Assembly: GCA_003242085.1 (NCBI GenBank)
Contig: QBML01000005.1
Location: 294,008-358,007 of the forward strand
DNA length: 64,000 nucleotides
Source of the DNA: Pseudanabaena frigida
GTDB taxonomy: Bacteria; Cyanobacteriota; Cyanobacteriia; Pseudanabaenales; Pseudanabaenaceae
Reading direction: 5' to 3'
Shown here: positions 36,681 to 45,300 of the stretch, piece after piece
Layout: each line of letters starts with the position of its first letter
Numbering within the stretch: the first letter of the stretch is position 1
The notes under the pieces: model-generated
Told to the model about the DNA's origin: nothing
Database searches by the model: none
What the model saw: the letters and a program-made list of their open reading frames with translations, nothing else
Made by a program: the position numbers and the translations under genes

Positions 36681-38011
36681 GAAAGGCTAAGATTTATTAT
36701 GCGCGGATGGATGAGTTTTGGCGCCAGGAACAAAAGCTAAGTAGCTTAGAAAAGTTTGAAAGTATTCAGGATGTTGATTGGCAAGAAATTGAACCTGATA
36801 GCAAATATACTTGGCTAACTGAAGATTTGGAGAGTGATTTTTCTTCTTTTATCCCAATAGGCTCGAAGGAAGAAAAGAAAGAAAAAGGACAAGATGCAAA
36901 AGCCATATTTCAGCTATTCAGTCTTGGCATTGCATCCAATAGAGATGAATGGGTATTTTCTTTTGATGAACATGATCTACAAAATAAAGTAAAACGATTA
37001 ATTGAGAATTACAATATTGAAGTCAGTCGATATTCTCAACAAACTTCACAAGTTGATATTGATCGTTTTATAAATGTAGATCCAACATTTGTTAAATGGA
37101 CAGATAGACTTAAGGCAGCATTACAGCAAAGAGAAATAATTAGCTTTGATATCTCTAAGGTTCGTAATTCAATTTATCGCCCATTTATTAAAAAAGCTCT
37201 TTACTTTGATCATTTACTCAACCAACGAAGATATCAGCAACATTTAATATTCCCAACACCTGAAACTGAAAATGAGAATCAAGCATTCTGTCTTGCAGGA
37301 GTTGGTAACAGGCAAGCATTTGGAGCCTTTGCAACCAGATGTACTATTTCAATGGATTTTGCTTTTGAAAAAGCTCAATTATTTCCATTTTACATCTACG
37401 ACAAAGATGGAAATAATCGCAAAGAAAATATTACCGATTATGCATTAGAACAATTTCAAACCCATTATCAAGATCCCAAAATTACCAAATGGGACATCTT
37501 CCATTACACCTACGCCCTACTCCATCATCCCCACTATCGTCAACGCTACGCCGCCAACCTCAAACGCGAACTACCTCGCATCCCCTTCGCACCAGAGTTT
37601 CAGGGTTTTGCGATCGCAGGAAAACGCCTCACCGAAATCCATATCAACTACGAACAACAACCCGAATATCGCCTCAAACATATCGAAAACAAAGATCTCC
37701 CAATTGATTGGCGAGTCGAAAAAATGCGCCTCAGCAAAGACAAAACCCAAATCAAATATAACGACTTCCTCACCCTCACAGGTATTCCCCCAGAAACCTT
37801 TGAATATAAACTAGGCAACCGTTCCGCCCTAGACTGGATCATCGATCAATACCAAGTCAGCACCGACAAACGAAGCGGTATCGCCAACGATCCCAATCGC
37901 CTTGATGACGAAGAATACATCGTGAGATTGATTAAGCAAGTCATCACCGTGAGCTTAGAAACAGTTAAAATTGTGAAAAGCTTGCCAGATTTAGGATTAC
38001 CAAAGGATTAG
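36677..38011 (+). CDS. Type ISP restriction-modification enzyme, C-terminal fragment
   Basis: A 444-residue product that resumes the restriction enzyme exactly where the upstream piece stops: RKAKIYYARMDEFWR (2-16), then WQEIEPDSKYTWLTEDL. Later blocks are the target-recognition part (VRNSIYRPFIKKALYFDHLLNQRR near 170, MDFAFEKAQLFPFYIY) and the family's C-terminus (NKDLPIDWRVEKMRL, then FEYKLGNRSALDWIIDQYQV). It lacks methylase motifs of its own. Its start overlaps the hicA stop. Expression as a separate subunit cannot be excluded, but the upstream part is also frameshifted, so the locus is most likely inactive as a restriction system. Confidence 0.85.
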   Translation: MRKAKIYYARMDEFWRQEQKLSSLEKFESIQDVDWQEIEPDSKYTWLTEDLESDFSSFIPIGSKEEKKEKGQDAKAIFQLFSLGIASNRDEWVFSFDEHDLQNKVKRLIENYNIEVSRYSQQTSQVDIDRFINVDPTFVKWTDRLKAALQQREIISFDISKVRNSIYRPFIKKALYFDHLLNQRRYQQHLIFPTPETENENQAFCLAGVGNRQAFGAFATRCTISMDFAFEKAQLFPFYIYDKDGNNRKENITDYALEQFQTHYQDPKITKWDIFHYTYALLHHPHYRQRYAANLKRELPRIPFAPEFQGFAIAGKRLTEIHINYEQQPEYRLKHIENKDLPIDWRVEKMRLSKDKTQIKYNDFLTLTGIPPETFEYKLGNRSALDWIIDQYQVSTDKRSGIANDPNRLDDEEYIVRLIKQVITVSLETVKIVKSLPDLGLPKD

Positions 38012-38027
38012 GGAGCAATGTAAATCA

Positions 38028-38330
38028 ATGATTACAAATTCGCTAGATCGAGACTATATATTAAATGAGTTGCGCGGTTTGAAATTAGAATTACGCGATC
38101 GCTATAAAGTCACTAAGATCGGTGTCTTTGGCTCAGTGGCAAGAAACGAAGCGACTGAAGAAAGCGATATTGACATTGTGGTAGAAATGGAACCGAACAT
38201 GTTAAAACGAGTAGGGCTTAAACAGGAATTAGAAAAATTATTTAACAAAGAAGTTGATGTTATTCGCTATCGTACAAGCATGAATCCTTATCTAAAATCA
38301 CAAATCGATAGAGAGGCTATTTATGCGTGA
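38028..38330 (+). CDS. mntA: MntA-type nucleotidyltransferase antitoxin
   Basis: A 100-residue minimal nucleotidyltransferase. Signature GS-x(10)-DxD is present in KIGVFGSVARNEATEESDIDIVVEM (quoted in part: GSVARNEATEESDID), with a third acidic residue in KEVDVI. In characterised HEPN/MNT pairs this enzyme attaches AMP groups to the toxin's tyrosine and silences it. It overlaps the next gene by eight bases. Confidence in function rests on motif and neighbour. Confidence 0.9.
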   Translation: MITNSLDRDYILNELRGLKLELRDRYKVTKIGVFGSVARNEATEESDIDIVVEMEPNMLKRVGLKQELEKLFNKEVDVIRYRTSMNPYLKSQIDREAIYA

Positions 38331-38691
38331 GCGAGTAGATCTTTTAAAACTATTTTTAGAAATTGATGAGGCAATTAGAAGAATTGAGAGGCGTTTTAAT
38401 GGAATTAATGAGCCAGATGATTTGATTCGTGATGATGATGGACTCGATCGCTTAGATGGTATCAGTATGATGTTGATTGCTATTAGTGAAAATATTCGCA
38501 AAATTGACAAAATTATTGGTAACGCTACATTTGATAAGTATCCTGATGTTAACTGGAGTGAAGTTAAAGGGATCAGAAATATTTTGGCACATGCTTATTT
38601 TGATATCGATCATGACGAAGTTTATGCCATATGTGCTTTTGAGCTAGAGTGTCTCAAGCAGACATTAGCAAAGATTAGGAGTGATATTTAA
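38323..38691 (+). CDS. hepT: HepT-type HEPN ribonuclease toxin (DUF86)
   Basis: A 122-residue four-helix HEPN-domain protein. The RNase motif Rx4HxY is intact as RNILAHAY (about 85-92); in HepT the terminal tyrosine is the residue modified by MntA. The start ATG at 38323 overlaps mntA, so the pair is co-translated. In this family the toxin cleaves RNA when the nucleotidyltransferase is lost, for example after phage shutoff. It is at the right end of the defence island. Confidence 0.9.
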   Translation: MRERVDLLKLFLEIDEAIRRIERRFNGINEPDDLIRDDDGLDRLDGISMMLIAISENIRKIDKIIGNATFDKYPDVNWSEVKGIRNILAHAYFDIDHDEVYAICAFELECLKQTLAKIRSDI

Positions 38692-38693
38692 AT

Positions 38694-38792
38694 ATGAAAA
38701 ACAAAGACTTCCCAATCGATTTGCGATTGGAAGGAGAAAACTCCGAAGATTTTGGTTTAGTTCCTAATCCATCAATTTTTGTCACCTTTTAA
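38694..38792 (+). pseudogene. Short fragment resembling the restriction enzyme's C-terminal region
   Basis: A 32-codon reading begins MKNKDFPIDLRLEGE and ends in TAA. The KNKDFPIDLRLE part resembles NKDLPIDWRVE at the end of the type ISP fragment about 1 kb upstream (about 37690). The rest does not match. It is too short for a gene and is more likely a remnant of another copy of the enzyme. Confidence 0.45.
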
Positions 38793-38889
38793 CTCCAACC
38801 CGAATATGTCACAGCTTAAATGGCTTTCTGGCAAAGATGCGATCGCATTGCTTTATAGACTTTACTTAGCGATCGCCTTTATCTGCTTT

Positions 38890-41800
38890 TTATGATTCGT
38901 AGGCGGCGATCGGTAAACAAGAACAGACGAAGTTGCGATCGCCATAGGCATTATCGATGCGACCAACGCTAGTCCAGAACTTATGCTCTTTCAGCCAAGG
39001 CGCAGGATAAGCCGCTTGAGTGCGGGTATAAGCATGATGCCAATCATCAGCTAATAGAGCTTCAGCAGTATGGGGTGCATTTTTAAGCGGATTGTCGAGC
39101 TTATCCATTGTGCCAGCAGCGATCGCGTCGATCTCTTGCTTAATGGCAATCATCGCATCACAGTAGCGATCGAGTTCTGCCTTAGATTCGCTCTCAGTTG
39201 GCTCGATCATCATTGTCCCTGCTACTGGCCAAGAAACAGTCGGTGCGTGAAACCCATAATCCATCAAGCGCTTAGCAATATCATCAACCTCAATACCCGC
39301 GATCGCTTTGCAATGATGTAAATCGATAATACATTCGTGAGCGACTAAGCCATTTTTGCCAGTATAGAGAATTGGATAATGTGGTGCGAGTCGCTGCGCC
39401 ATATAGTTCGCATTCAAGATCGCGACTTCCGTAGCCAGTTTCAATCCCTTCGCTCCCATAAGTGCAATATAAACCCATGAAATCGTCAAGATACTTGCAC
39501 TACCCCAAGGAGCTGCCGAAATTGTACTTTGCTCAAGATCTCCAGTAAATGGATGTTTAGGTAAAAATGGAACTAGCTGCGGTGCAACACAGATCGGTCC
39601 CATCCCAGGCCCGCCGCCACCGTGAGGAATACAGAAGGTCTTGTGCAAATTCAAATGGCATACATCTGCACCGATATCCCCTGGACGACAGAGACCGACT
39701 TGGGCGTTCATGTTCGCGCCATCCATGTACACCTGTCCACCGTAATAGTGAATGGTATCGCAAATATCCCGAATTGATTCTTCAAATACGCCATGCGTGG
39801 AGGGATAGGTGACCATGAGCGCGGCAAGTTCATATTGATGTTTCTCAGCTTTGAGCTTGAGGTCATTCACATCAATATTGCCATCATTGTCACAATTCAC
39901 AGTTACGACTTTCATCCCAGCCATGACTGCACTAGCGGGATTTGTGCCATGTGCCGAGGTGGGAATTAAACAAATATGGCGATTGGTTTGACCGCGATGT
40001 TGATGATATTCGCGAATGGTTAATAGTCCTGCATACTCCCCCTGAGAGCCAGCATTGGGCTGTAGCGACACACCCGCAAAGCCTGTAATTTCGGCTAGCC
40101 AAGTTTCCAATTGCCCAAAGAGAATTTGATAACCTGTGGTTTGCTCCAATGGTGCAAAGGGATGAATGTTTCCAAATGCTGCCCATGTCACAGGCAGCAT
40201 TTCGGAAGTAGCATTTAACTTCATCGTGCAAGAACCAAGGGGAATCATCGATGTAGTAAGCGATAAATCCTTCGACTGTAAGCGATGGATATAACGCAGC
40301 AGTTCTGATTCAGAATGGTAGGAATTAAAAACGGGGTGAGTGAGATAGGGAGAATTACGAATTAGGGAATTAGGGATTACGAATTGATTTTCAGGAACTC
40401 GTAATTCGTAATTCGTAATTCGTAATTTATCCTCAGGAACTCGTAATTCGTAATTCGTAATTCGTAATTGATCCTCAGAAAATATTGCAATTAGATCTAG
40501 TAAGTCTTGCTTAGAGACAGTTTCATCAAGACTGATGGCGATCGTACCATCGGCAAGATAACGCAAATTAATCTGCTTTGCTGCGGCTCTAGATCTAACT
40601 TCATCAATTGAAATCCCCTTGAGCTGAACGTGAATCGTATCAAAGAAAGCTTGATGAGAAATTGTATGTCCTAAATTCTCTAAAGATTTGGCGAGAGTGC
40701 GGGTCAATAGATTGACGCGCTGAGCGATCCGCTTTAGTCCTGCCGCACCGTGATACACCGCATACATACTTGCCATGATCGCTAGTAGAACTTGAGCAGT
40801 ACAAATGTTACTGGTAGCTTTATCACGGCGAATATGCTGCTCGCGAGTTTGTAGGGATAAACGCAGCGCAGGACGACCATGCACATCCTTAGAAACACCG
40901 ACTAAACGTCCTGGCATTTGGCGCTTGTAGGCTTCTTTGGTTGCCATATATGCTGCATGTGGCCCCCCATAACCAAAGGGAACTCCAAATCTCTGAGCAC
41001 TCCCGATCGCAATATCTGCGCCAAGTTCCGCAGGAGATTTAATCAATGTCAGTGCCAGTAAATCCGCCGCAACAATCGCTAGTCCGCCGCGATCGTGAAT
41101 TTGGGAAATACATTCGCTATAGTCATAAATCGCACCGTCACTAGCGGGATATTGCAACAGTGCGCCGAAGTAATTTTTGTCAAATATAAATTCGTCATGC
41201 GTGGCAATTACTACTTCAATTCCCAAAGGAATCGCGCGAGTTTTGACGACAGCGATCGTTTGTGGATGACAGTCTGATGATACAAAAAATTTATTACCTT
41301 TATTCTTGGCTAGCCCTGCTGCCATTGTCATCGCTTCAGCGGCGGCACTACCTTCGTCTAATAGAGAAGCATTGGCAATTTCTAAACCCGTTAAATCGAT
41401 AATCATGGTTTGGAAGTTGAGTAATGCTTCCAATCGACCTTGAGCAATTTCTGCTTGATAGGGGGTGTACTGTGTATACCAGCCTGGATTTTCGAGAATA
41501 TTGCGCTGAATAATTGGTGGCGTGATGCAGTTGTAATAACCCGTGCCAATATAGGAACGCCAAACTTGATTTTTTGAGGCGATCGCCTTTAATTCTTGTA
41601 GTAGTTCATATTCCCCACGTGCTTCCCCCAATTGCAATGGCTGCTTAATCCGAATCGAATCAGGCACAGTCTTTTCGATCATTTCCTCCAGTGAATCACA
41701 ACCGATCGCCGCGAGCATCTGCTGAATTTCTGTAGAACTCGCGCCAATGTGACGGCTGACAAAACTATCCGTTGGCGCAAAAACATCATCATTAAGGCAT

Positions 41801-41925
41801 TCCCCAATATAATCTTGATTTGATTCGTCGATCGAGAAGACTGGAACCCTTAATTCTTCTGTCTCTGTAGATGTTGCGGCGATCGAAGAATTTGGGGTTG
41901 TCATAGCGAGCGAAGGTTCCAACAT
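38890..41925 (-). CDS. gcvP: Glycine dehydrogenase (decarboxylating), P protein of the glycine cleavage system
   Basis: A 1011-residue PLP enzyme that decarboxylates glycine, important for photorespiratory glycine in cyanobacteria. Seen: N-terminal [38 protein letters not shown] (quoted in part), [25 protein letters not shown], and in the C-terminal half [17 protein letters not shown], the PLP lysine in [20 protein letters not shown] (about residue 740) and GEYAGL. Length exceeds the usual 950-980 because of a 14-residue tandem repeat inserted at about 487-515 (separate entry). Start could be either of two Met codons, MLEPSLAM. Confidence 0.95.
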   Translation of the reverse strand: MLEPSLAMTTPNSSIAATSTETEELRVPVFSIDESNQDYIGECLNDDVFAPTDSFVSRHIGASSTEIQQMLAAIGCDSLEEMIEKTVPDSIRIKQPLQLGEARGEYELLQELKAIASKNQVWRSYIGTGYYNCITPPIIQRNILENPGWYTQYTPYQAEIAQGRLEALLNFQTMIIDLTGLEIANASLLDEGSAAAEAMTMAAGLAKNKGNKFFVSSDCHPQTIAVVKTRAIPLGIEVVIATHDEFIFDKNYFGALLQYPASDGAIYDYSECISQIHDRGGLAIVAADLLALTLIKSPAELGADIAIGSAQRFGVPFGYGGPHAAYMATKEAYKRQMPGRLVGVSKDVHGRPALRLSLQTREQHIRRDKATSNICTAQVLLAIMASMYAVYHGAAGLKRIAQRVNLLTRTLAKSLENLGHTISHQAFFDTIHVQLKGISIDEVRSRAAAKQINLRYLADGTIAISLDETVSKQDLLDLIAIFSEDQLRITNYELRVPEDKLRITNYELRVPENQFVIPNSLIRNSPYLTHPVFNSYHSESELLRYIHRLQSKDLSLTTSMIPLGSCTMKLNATSEMLPVTWAAFGNIHPFAPLEQTTGYQILFGQLETWLAEITGFAGVSLQPNAGSQGEYAGLLTIREYHQHRGQTNRHICLIPTSAHGTNPASAVMAGMKVVTVNCDNDGNIDVNDLKLKAEKHQYELAALMVTYPSTHGVFEESIRDICDTIHYYGGQVYMDGANMNAQVGLCRPGDIGADVCHLNLHKTFCIPHGGGGPGMGPICVAPQLVPFLPKHPFTGDLEQSTISAAPWGSASILTISWVYIALMGAKGLKLATEVAILNANYMAQRLAPHYPILYTGKNGLVAHECIIDLHHCKAIAGIEVDDIAKRLMDYGFHAPTVSWPVAGTMMIEPTESESKAELDRYCDAMIAIKQEIDAIAAGTMDKLDNPLKNAPHTAEALLADDWHHAYTRTQAAYPAPWLKEHKFWTSVGRIDNAYGDRNFVCSCLPIAAYES
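40357..40474 (-). repeat. In-frame tandem repeat inside gcvP
   Basis: Two 42-base units encode [17 protein letters not shown] 14-residue repeats ([14 protein letters not shown] and [14 protein letters not shown]), with a third diverged unit after them. Each unit itself contains nested ATTACGA repeats, seen as repeated CGTAATTCGTAATT on the plus strand. All unit lengths are multiples of three, so the frame is kept. The position corresponds to the linker between the two PLP-fold halves. Confidence 0.9.
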
Positions 41926-42111
41926 GAATTTAAGATTGTAGATATGGCAAACAAATTGTTAAAGCATTGCCGATCGCGTTTTGATAAGCACTGATTGCAA
42001 CAAGTATCTCTTGGCGATCGTGTCAATGCCTATGCTATTACAAATTCATTACAAAGTGTTAAGCATCGCTCAAATTAGCGATACAACCTAAATAGGCATA
42101 TGTATGTATTA

Positions 42112-42162
42112 CAAGGGATTTTTTGAAAGTGTTGCGAAGCAACACTTTCAAAAAATCCCTTG
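42112..42162. repeat. Perfect 24-bp hairpin with GAA loop
   Basis: Arms 42112-42135 and 42139-42162 are perfectly complementary, loop GAA (42136-42138). The tip is TTGC-GAA-GCAA. It lies between gcvP and the permease gene, which diverge, so it is not a conventional terminator for either. The outer sequence differs from the five-copy palindromic family. Confidence 0.8.
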
Positions 42163-42270
42163 GGTTTCGAGAACGTGCAAAGCGCTGTAATGACTTAGAA
42201 CTGCTGCTTAGGCAAACATTTTGGTACGATGAAAGGCGATATTTACGATCGCTAATTTTTGAGATTTACT

Positions 42271-43176
42271 ATGAAGCCTATTGCAAAGCTGAAAAAGCAA
42301 AACTTAGGTGGGAAATTTTCTTGGACTCCATACTTATTTCTATTACCAGCGATCGCCTTCCTTGGTTTGACATCATTTTTGCCAGTATTACAAGCAATTT
42401 ATCTGAGTTTCACAAACTATGATTTTGTCGGTAGTCCTACTTTTATTGGTTGGAAAAACTATCTGAATCTTTGGAACGATCGAACCTTTTGGAAAACGTT
42501 AAGTAATACCTTAGTCTATTTGATATTTGCGGTTCCTAGTCTCGTGATTTTGCCACTAGCTTTAGCAATCTTAGTCAATCAAAAATTACGCAGTATTAAG
42601 TTTTTTCGAGCCATTTACTATTTCCCTGTAATTGTATCTGTCGTTGTTGCTGGGATTGCTTGGAAATGGGTTTATGCTCAAAACGGCATCTTAAATTATT
42701 TTCTATCAACTATTTCATTTCAAGACATTAAAATCCCTTGGTTAACCGATCCCAAAACTGCTATTTTTGCGATTGTTGCCGTGGTAATTTGGCGAGGTGT
42801 TGGTTATTACATGGTAATTTATCTAGCAGGTTTACAGGCAATTCCTGCGGATCTATATGAAGCCGCAGCGATCGATGGATCTGATGGTTGGCAAAAACAT
42901 TTTGATATTACAATTCCGTTAATGCGTCCCTATATTATTCTAGTTGCAGTAATTTCTTCAATTGGGGCGATGAAAGTCTTTGAAGAAGTTTACATTATGT
43001 CCCAAGGTGGTCCCGCCAATAGTACAAAAACCGTAGTTTATTATTTGTATGACAAGGGTTTTACAAGTTTAGAAATGGGATATGCTTCGGCGATTGGTGT
43101 ATTTTTATTTCTAATTATTTTTATTATTTCCATCCTAACTTTTAAATTTACCAATCCTGTAAAAGCAATTTCCTAG
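42271..43176 (+). CDS. Sugar ABC transporter permease (MalF/UgpA type)
   Basis: A 301-residue integral membrane subunit of a carbohydrate-type ABC importer. ATG at 42271 is preferred over an upstream TTG at 42259. Six membrane segments are visible, starting with YLFLLPAIAFLGLTSFLPVL (about 20-39). The ATPase-coupling loop is EAAAIDGSDGWQKHFDITIPL (about 199-219, quoted in part). The cognate second permease lies at 44149, with an unrelated gene between; neither the ATPase nor the sugar-binding protein is adjacent. The substrate is unknown. Confidence 0.9.
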   Translation: MKPIAKLKKQNLGGKFSWTPYLFLLPAIAFLGLTSFLPVLQAIYLSFTNYDFVGSPTFIGWKNYLNLWNDRTFWKTLSNTLVYLIFAVPSLVILPLALAILVNQKLRSIKFFRAIYYFPVIVSVVVAGIAWKWVYAQNGILNYFLSTISFQDIKIPWLTDPKTAIFAIVAVVIWRGVGYYMVIYLAGLQAIPADLYEAAAIDGSDGWQKHFDITIPLMRPYIILVAVISSIGAMKVFEEVYIMSQGGPANSTKTVVYYLYDKGFTSLEMGYASAIGVFLFLIIFIISILTFKFTNPVKAIS

Positions 43177-43190
43177 AGCCTCTAAATAGG

Positions 43191-43233
43191 AAGGCTCAAT
43201 TAAATGTAGGATGCGTTATTGCAACGTAACGCA
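43191..43233 (+). repeat. 43-base dispersed repeat, copy 1
   Basis: This 43-base stretch (starting AAGGCTCAATTAAATGTAGG) matches 45030-45072 at 41 of 43 positions. It contains the palindrome-like GCGTTATTGCAACGTAACGC. The two copies flank the beta-lactamase and second permease genes. Confidence 0.75.
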
Positions 43234-43290
43234 CGGATTTATCAAAAACGTCAAATCGTTGATTGGGATAATATTACTAAAGCTTAGTTT

Positions 43291-44142
43291 ATGATTAAAA
43301 ATTTCTCATTATTGTTGGGTGTCTCACTAGTAATAGCACCGCCAGTATTTTCGCAAGTTTTATCGCAAAATACCTCGTCGAATTCAACTCCTATATTTCA
43401 ATCCCAATTTTCTCGCAATCTTGCCAAAAACTTTCAAGAAGCAAAATCTGAGGGTTGCTTTGTTTTGTATGACTTGAAACGCGATCGCTACATTCGCTAT
43501 AACTCTAGCCGTTGCCAAAAGCGATTTATTCCTGCTTCGACATTTAAGATTTTTAATTCGCTGGTTTCTTTAGAGACTAAGGCGATCGCTGATGAAAACA
43601 CCGTAATTCCTTGGAATGGAGTTAGCAATCAGTCTTTTCCTGTATGGAACCAAGATCAAACGATGCGAACTGCATTCACGCGATCGGTGGTTTGGTTTTA
43701 TCAAGAGCTAGCAAGACGGGCTGGCAAAGAAAACATGACTAAGTACATTCAAGCTGCTGGTTATGGAAACCAAGATATTGCGGACAAGATTGATTCTTTT
43801 TGGTTAAGAGGCAAACTAAGAATTTCACCTGAGGAGCAAATTAAGTTTTTGGTTAGGCTTTATAAGGAGGAGTTGCCTTTCTCTCCTGCTGTGATGAAAA
43901 CAGTTAAAGACATCATGATAATTGAGCGCCAAGATACTTATACACTTAGAGGCAAGACTGGCTGGGGGCGGGATGTTGATGGAGTCAAAAACATCGGCTG
44001 GTATGTTGGCTATATAGAAAGAGATAATGATGTTTATTTCTATGCTTTGAACTTTGAAAATCAAGACCCTAAATTTGAGATGATCCCCATCCGCAAAAAG
44101 ATTTTGTTTGACATTTTTAAAGATTTACAATTGCTTGGGTAA
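43291..44142 (+). CDS. Class D (OXA-type) beta-lactamase
   Basis: A 283-residue serine beta-lactamase of class D with a signal peptide (about 1-21, ending VFS-Q). All hallmark motifs are present: SxxK as S83-T-F-K86 in IPASTFKIFNS, SxV as S132-V-V, YGN at 158-160, WLRGKLRISPEEQ (171-183) and KTG at 222-224 followed by WG. The enzyme should be catalytically competent, subject to carboxylation of K86. An alternative role in peptidoglycan or beta-lactam sensing cannot be ruled out, but length and motifs favour a soluble lactamase. It sits between the two permease subunits of one ABC importer, an unusual place. Confidence 0.93.
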   Translation: MIKNFSLLLGVSLVIAPPVFSQVLSQNTSSNSTPIFQSQFSRNLAKNFQEAKSEGCFVLYDLKRDRYIRYNSSRCQKRFIPASTFKIFNSLVSLETKAIADENTVIPWNGVSNQSFPVWNQDQTMRTAFTRSVVWFYQELARRAGKENMTKYIQAAGYGNQDIADKIDSFWLRGKLRISPEEQIKFLVRLYKEELPFSPAVMKTVKDIMIIERQDTYTLRGKTGWGRDVDGVKNIGWYVGYIERDNDVYFYALNFENQDPKFEMIPIRKKILFDIFKDLQLLG

Positions 44143-44148
44143 ATAATC

Positions 44149-44997
44149 ATGAAAAAAAAGAATCAGCAGTTATTGCCAAGTATCTTCAAAAATGTGCCGC
44201 TATTTATCCTACTAATTGCGATCGCTACTTTAACGGTATTTCCTTTGCTCTGGTTGGTGAGTACCGCTTTTAAATCGCCAACGGAAAATATTTTTCAATC
44301 TGTGCCGCAGTTATTGCCAGCTCAACCCACCTTTGATAATTTCATCAAAGTCTGGAAAAACTCGCGTTTCGATCTTTATCTCTGGAATAGTTTTTTTGTC
44401 TCTGGCATTACGGTTATCTTAAATCTCCTGTTCTGCTCTCTTGCTGCCTTTCCCCTCGCCAGACTCAATTTCAAAGGGCGCGATTCGATTTTTTGGGCGA
44501 TCGTGGGCACGACGATGATTCCCTTTCAAATTACGATGATTCCCCTTTATATTCTGGCGGTGCATCTAAATCTCAAAAACACCTATGCTGGTTTGATTTT
44601 CCCCTATGTAATTTCTGCCTTTGGCATATTTTTACTACGCCAAGCCTTTCAAAGCGTTCCTAAAGAAATGGAAGAGGCAGCAAGGATGGACGGTTGTTCT
44701 AGTTTAGGGATTTGGTGGCATATCATGCTTCCTGCCGCAAGACCCGCGCTAACAACGCTGGCGGTATTTACATTTGTGGCGATGTGGGGAGATTTCCTCT
44801 GGCCGTTGGCGATCGTTGACAAAGCCGAACTTTATACCCTACCGAGGGGAATTGCTAGCCTTGCAAGTGCCTTTTCCGAAGATTGGCGCTTAATTGCCGC
44901 AGGTTCGACAATTTCGATGTTGCCAGTATTTATTGTGTTTGTATTTCTACAACGCTACATCATTCCCACTGAGGCAAGTATTGGAGTCAAAGGTTAG
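44149..44997 (+). CDS. Sugar ABC transporter permease (MalG/UgpE type)
   Basis: A 282-residue partner permease of the MalG type. Six membrane segments (first FKNVPLFILLIAIATLTVFPL, about 13-33, quoted in part), and the coupling loop EEAARMDGCSSLGIWWHIMLP (about 176-196, quoted in part). It begins six bases after the beta-lactamase stop, so the two are likely cotranscribed. It presumably pairs with the permease at 42271. Confidence 0.9.
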   Translation: MKKKNQQLLPSIFKNVPLFILLIAIATLTVFPLLWLVSTAFKSPTENIFQSVPQLLPAQPTFDNFIKVWKNSRFDLYLWNSFFVSGITVILNLLFCSLAAFPLARLNFKGRDSIFWAIVGTTMIPFQITMIPLYILAVHLNLKNTYAGLIFPYVISAFGIFLLRQAFQSVPKEMEEAARMDGCSSLGIWWHIMLPAARPALTTLAVFTFVAMWGDFLWPLAIVDKAELYTLPRGIASLASAFSEDWRLIAAGSTISMLPVFIVFVFLQRYIIPTEASIGVKG

Positions 44998-45018
44998 CTT
45001 CGACTTCGCTCAGCCAAC
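44997..45018 (+). repeat. Single arm of the GCTTCGACTTCGCTCAGC repeat
   Basis: Eighteen bases at 44997-45014 are identical to the left arm of the inverted repeat at 12754-12771 and overlap the last base of the permease stop codon. Confidence 0.6.
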
Positions 45019-45029
45019 GTAGTAGGAAG

Positions 45030-45126
45030 AAGGCTTAATTAAATGTAGGATGCGTTAGTGCAACGTAACGCATCAACTAGGTGAAAATGATGGGTTATGC
45101 GATCGCTAGCCCATTCTACATTTAAT
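45030..45126. repeat. 43-base dispersed repeat, copy 2, with inverted end
   Basis: 45030-45072 matches copy 1 at 43191-43233. About 40 bases later CTACATTTAATT (about 45115-45126) is the reverse complement of AATTAAATGTAG at the left end, giving a roughly 95-base element with inverted ends, reminiscent of a MITE. No gene is inside. Confidence 0.7.
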
Positions 45127-45300
45127 TTTAATAACTTATTTGCCAAAAATAATCGGATCTCTTGCCATAATTTTGAACTTAGGATAGTTTATGATTCTTA
45201 AGAATTGGGTTGTAAATTTAATCTAAATTTAATATTTTAAGTCGTCTCGCCGACTATCCGGTTCAGCAACTTCAGCAAATTTAAGGGAAGCAATCCGTAC

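Noticed and set aside
40350..40480. Regularly spaced repeats, possibly a CRISPR array
   Set aside because: The units are directly tandem with nested heptads and lie in frame inside gcvP; there are no unique spacers and no cas genes.
41926..42111. Possible glycine riboswitch upstream of gcvP
   Set aside because: I could not find the conserved glycine aptamer core in the leader on the minus strand.
42123..42422. Open frame starting within the 24-bp hairpin
   Set aside because: It overlaps the well-supported permease gene in another frame and its first codons are hairpin sequence.
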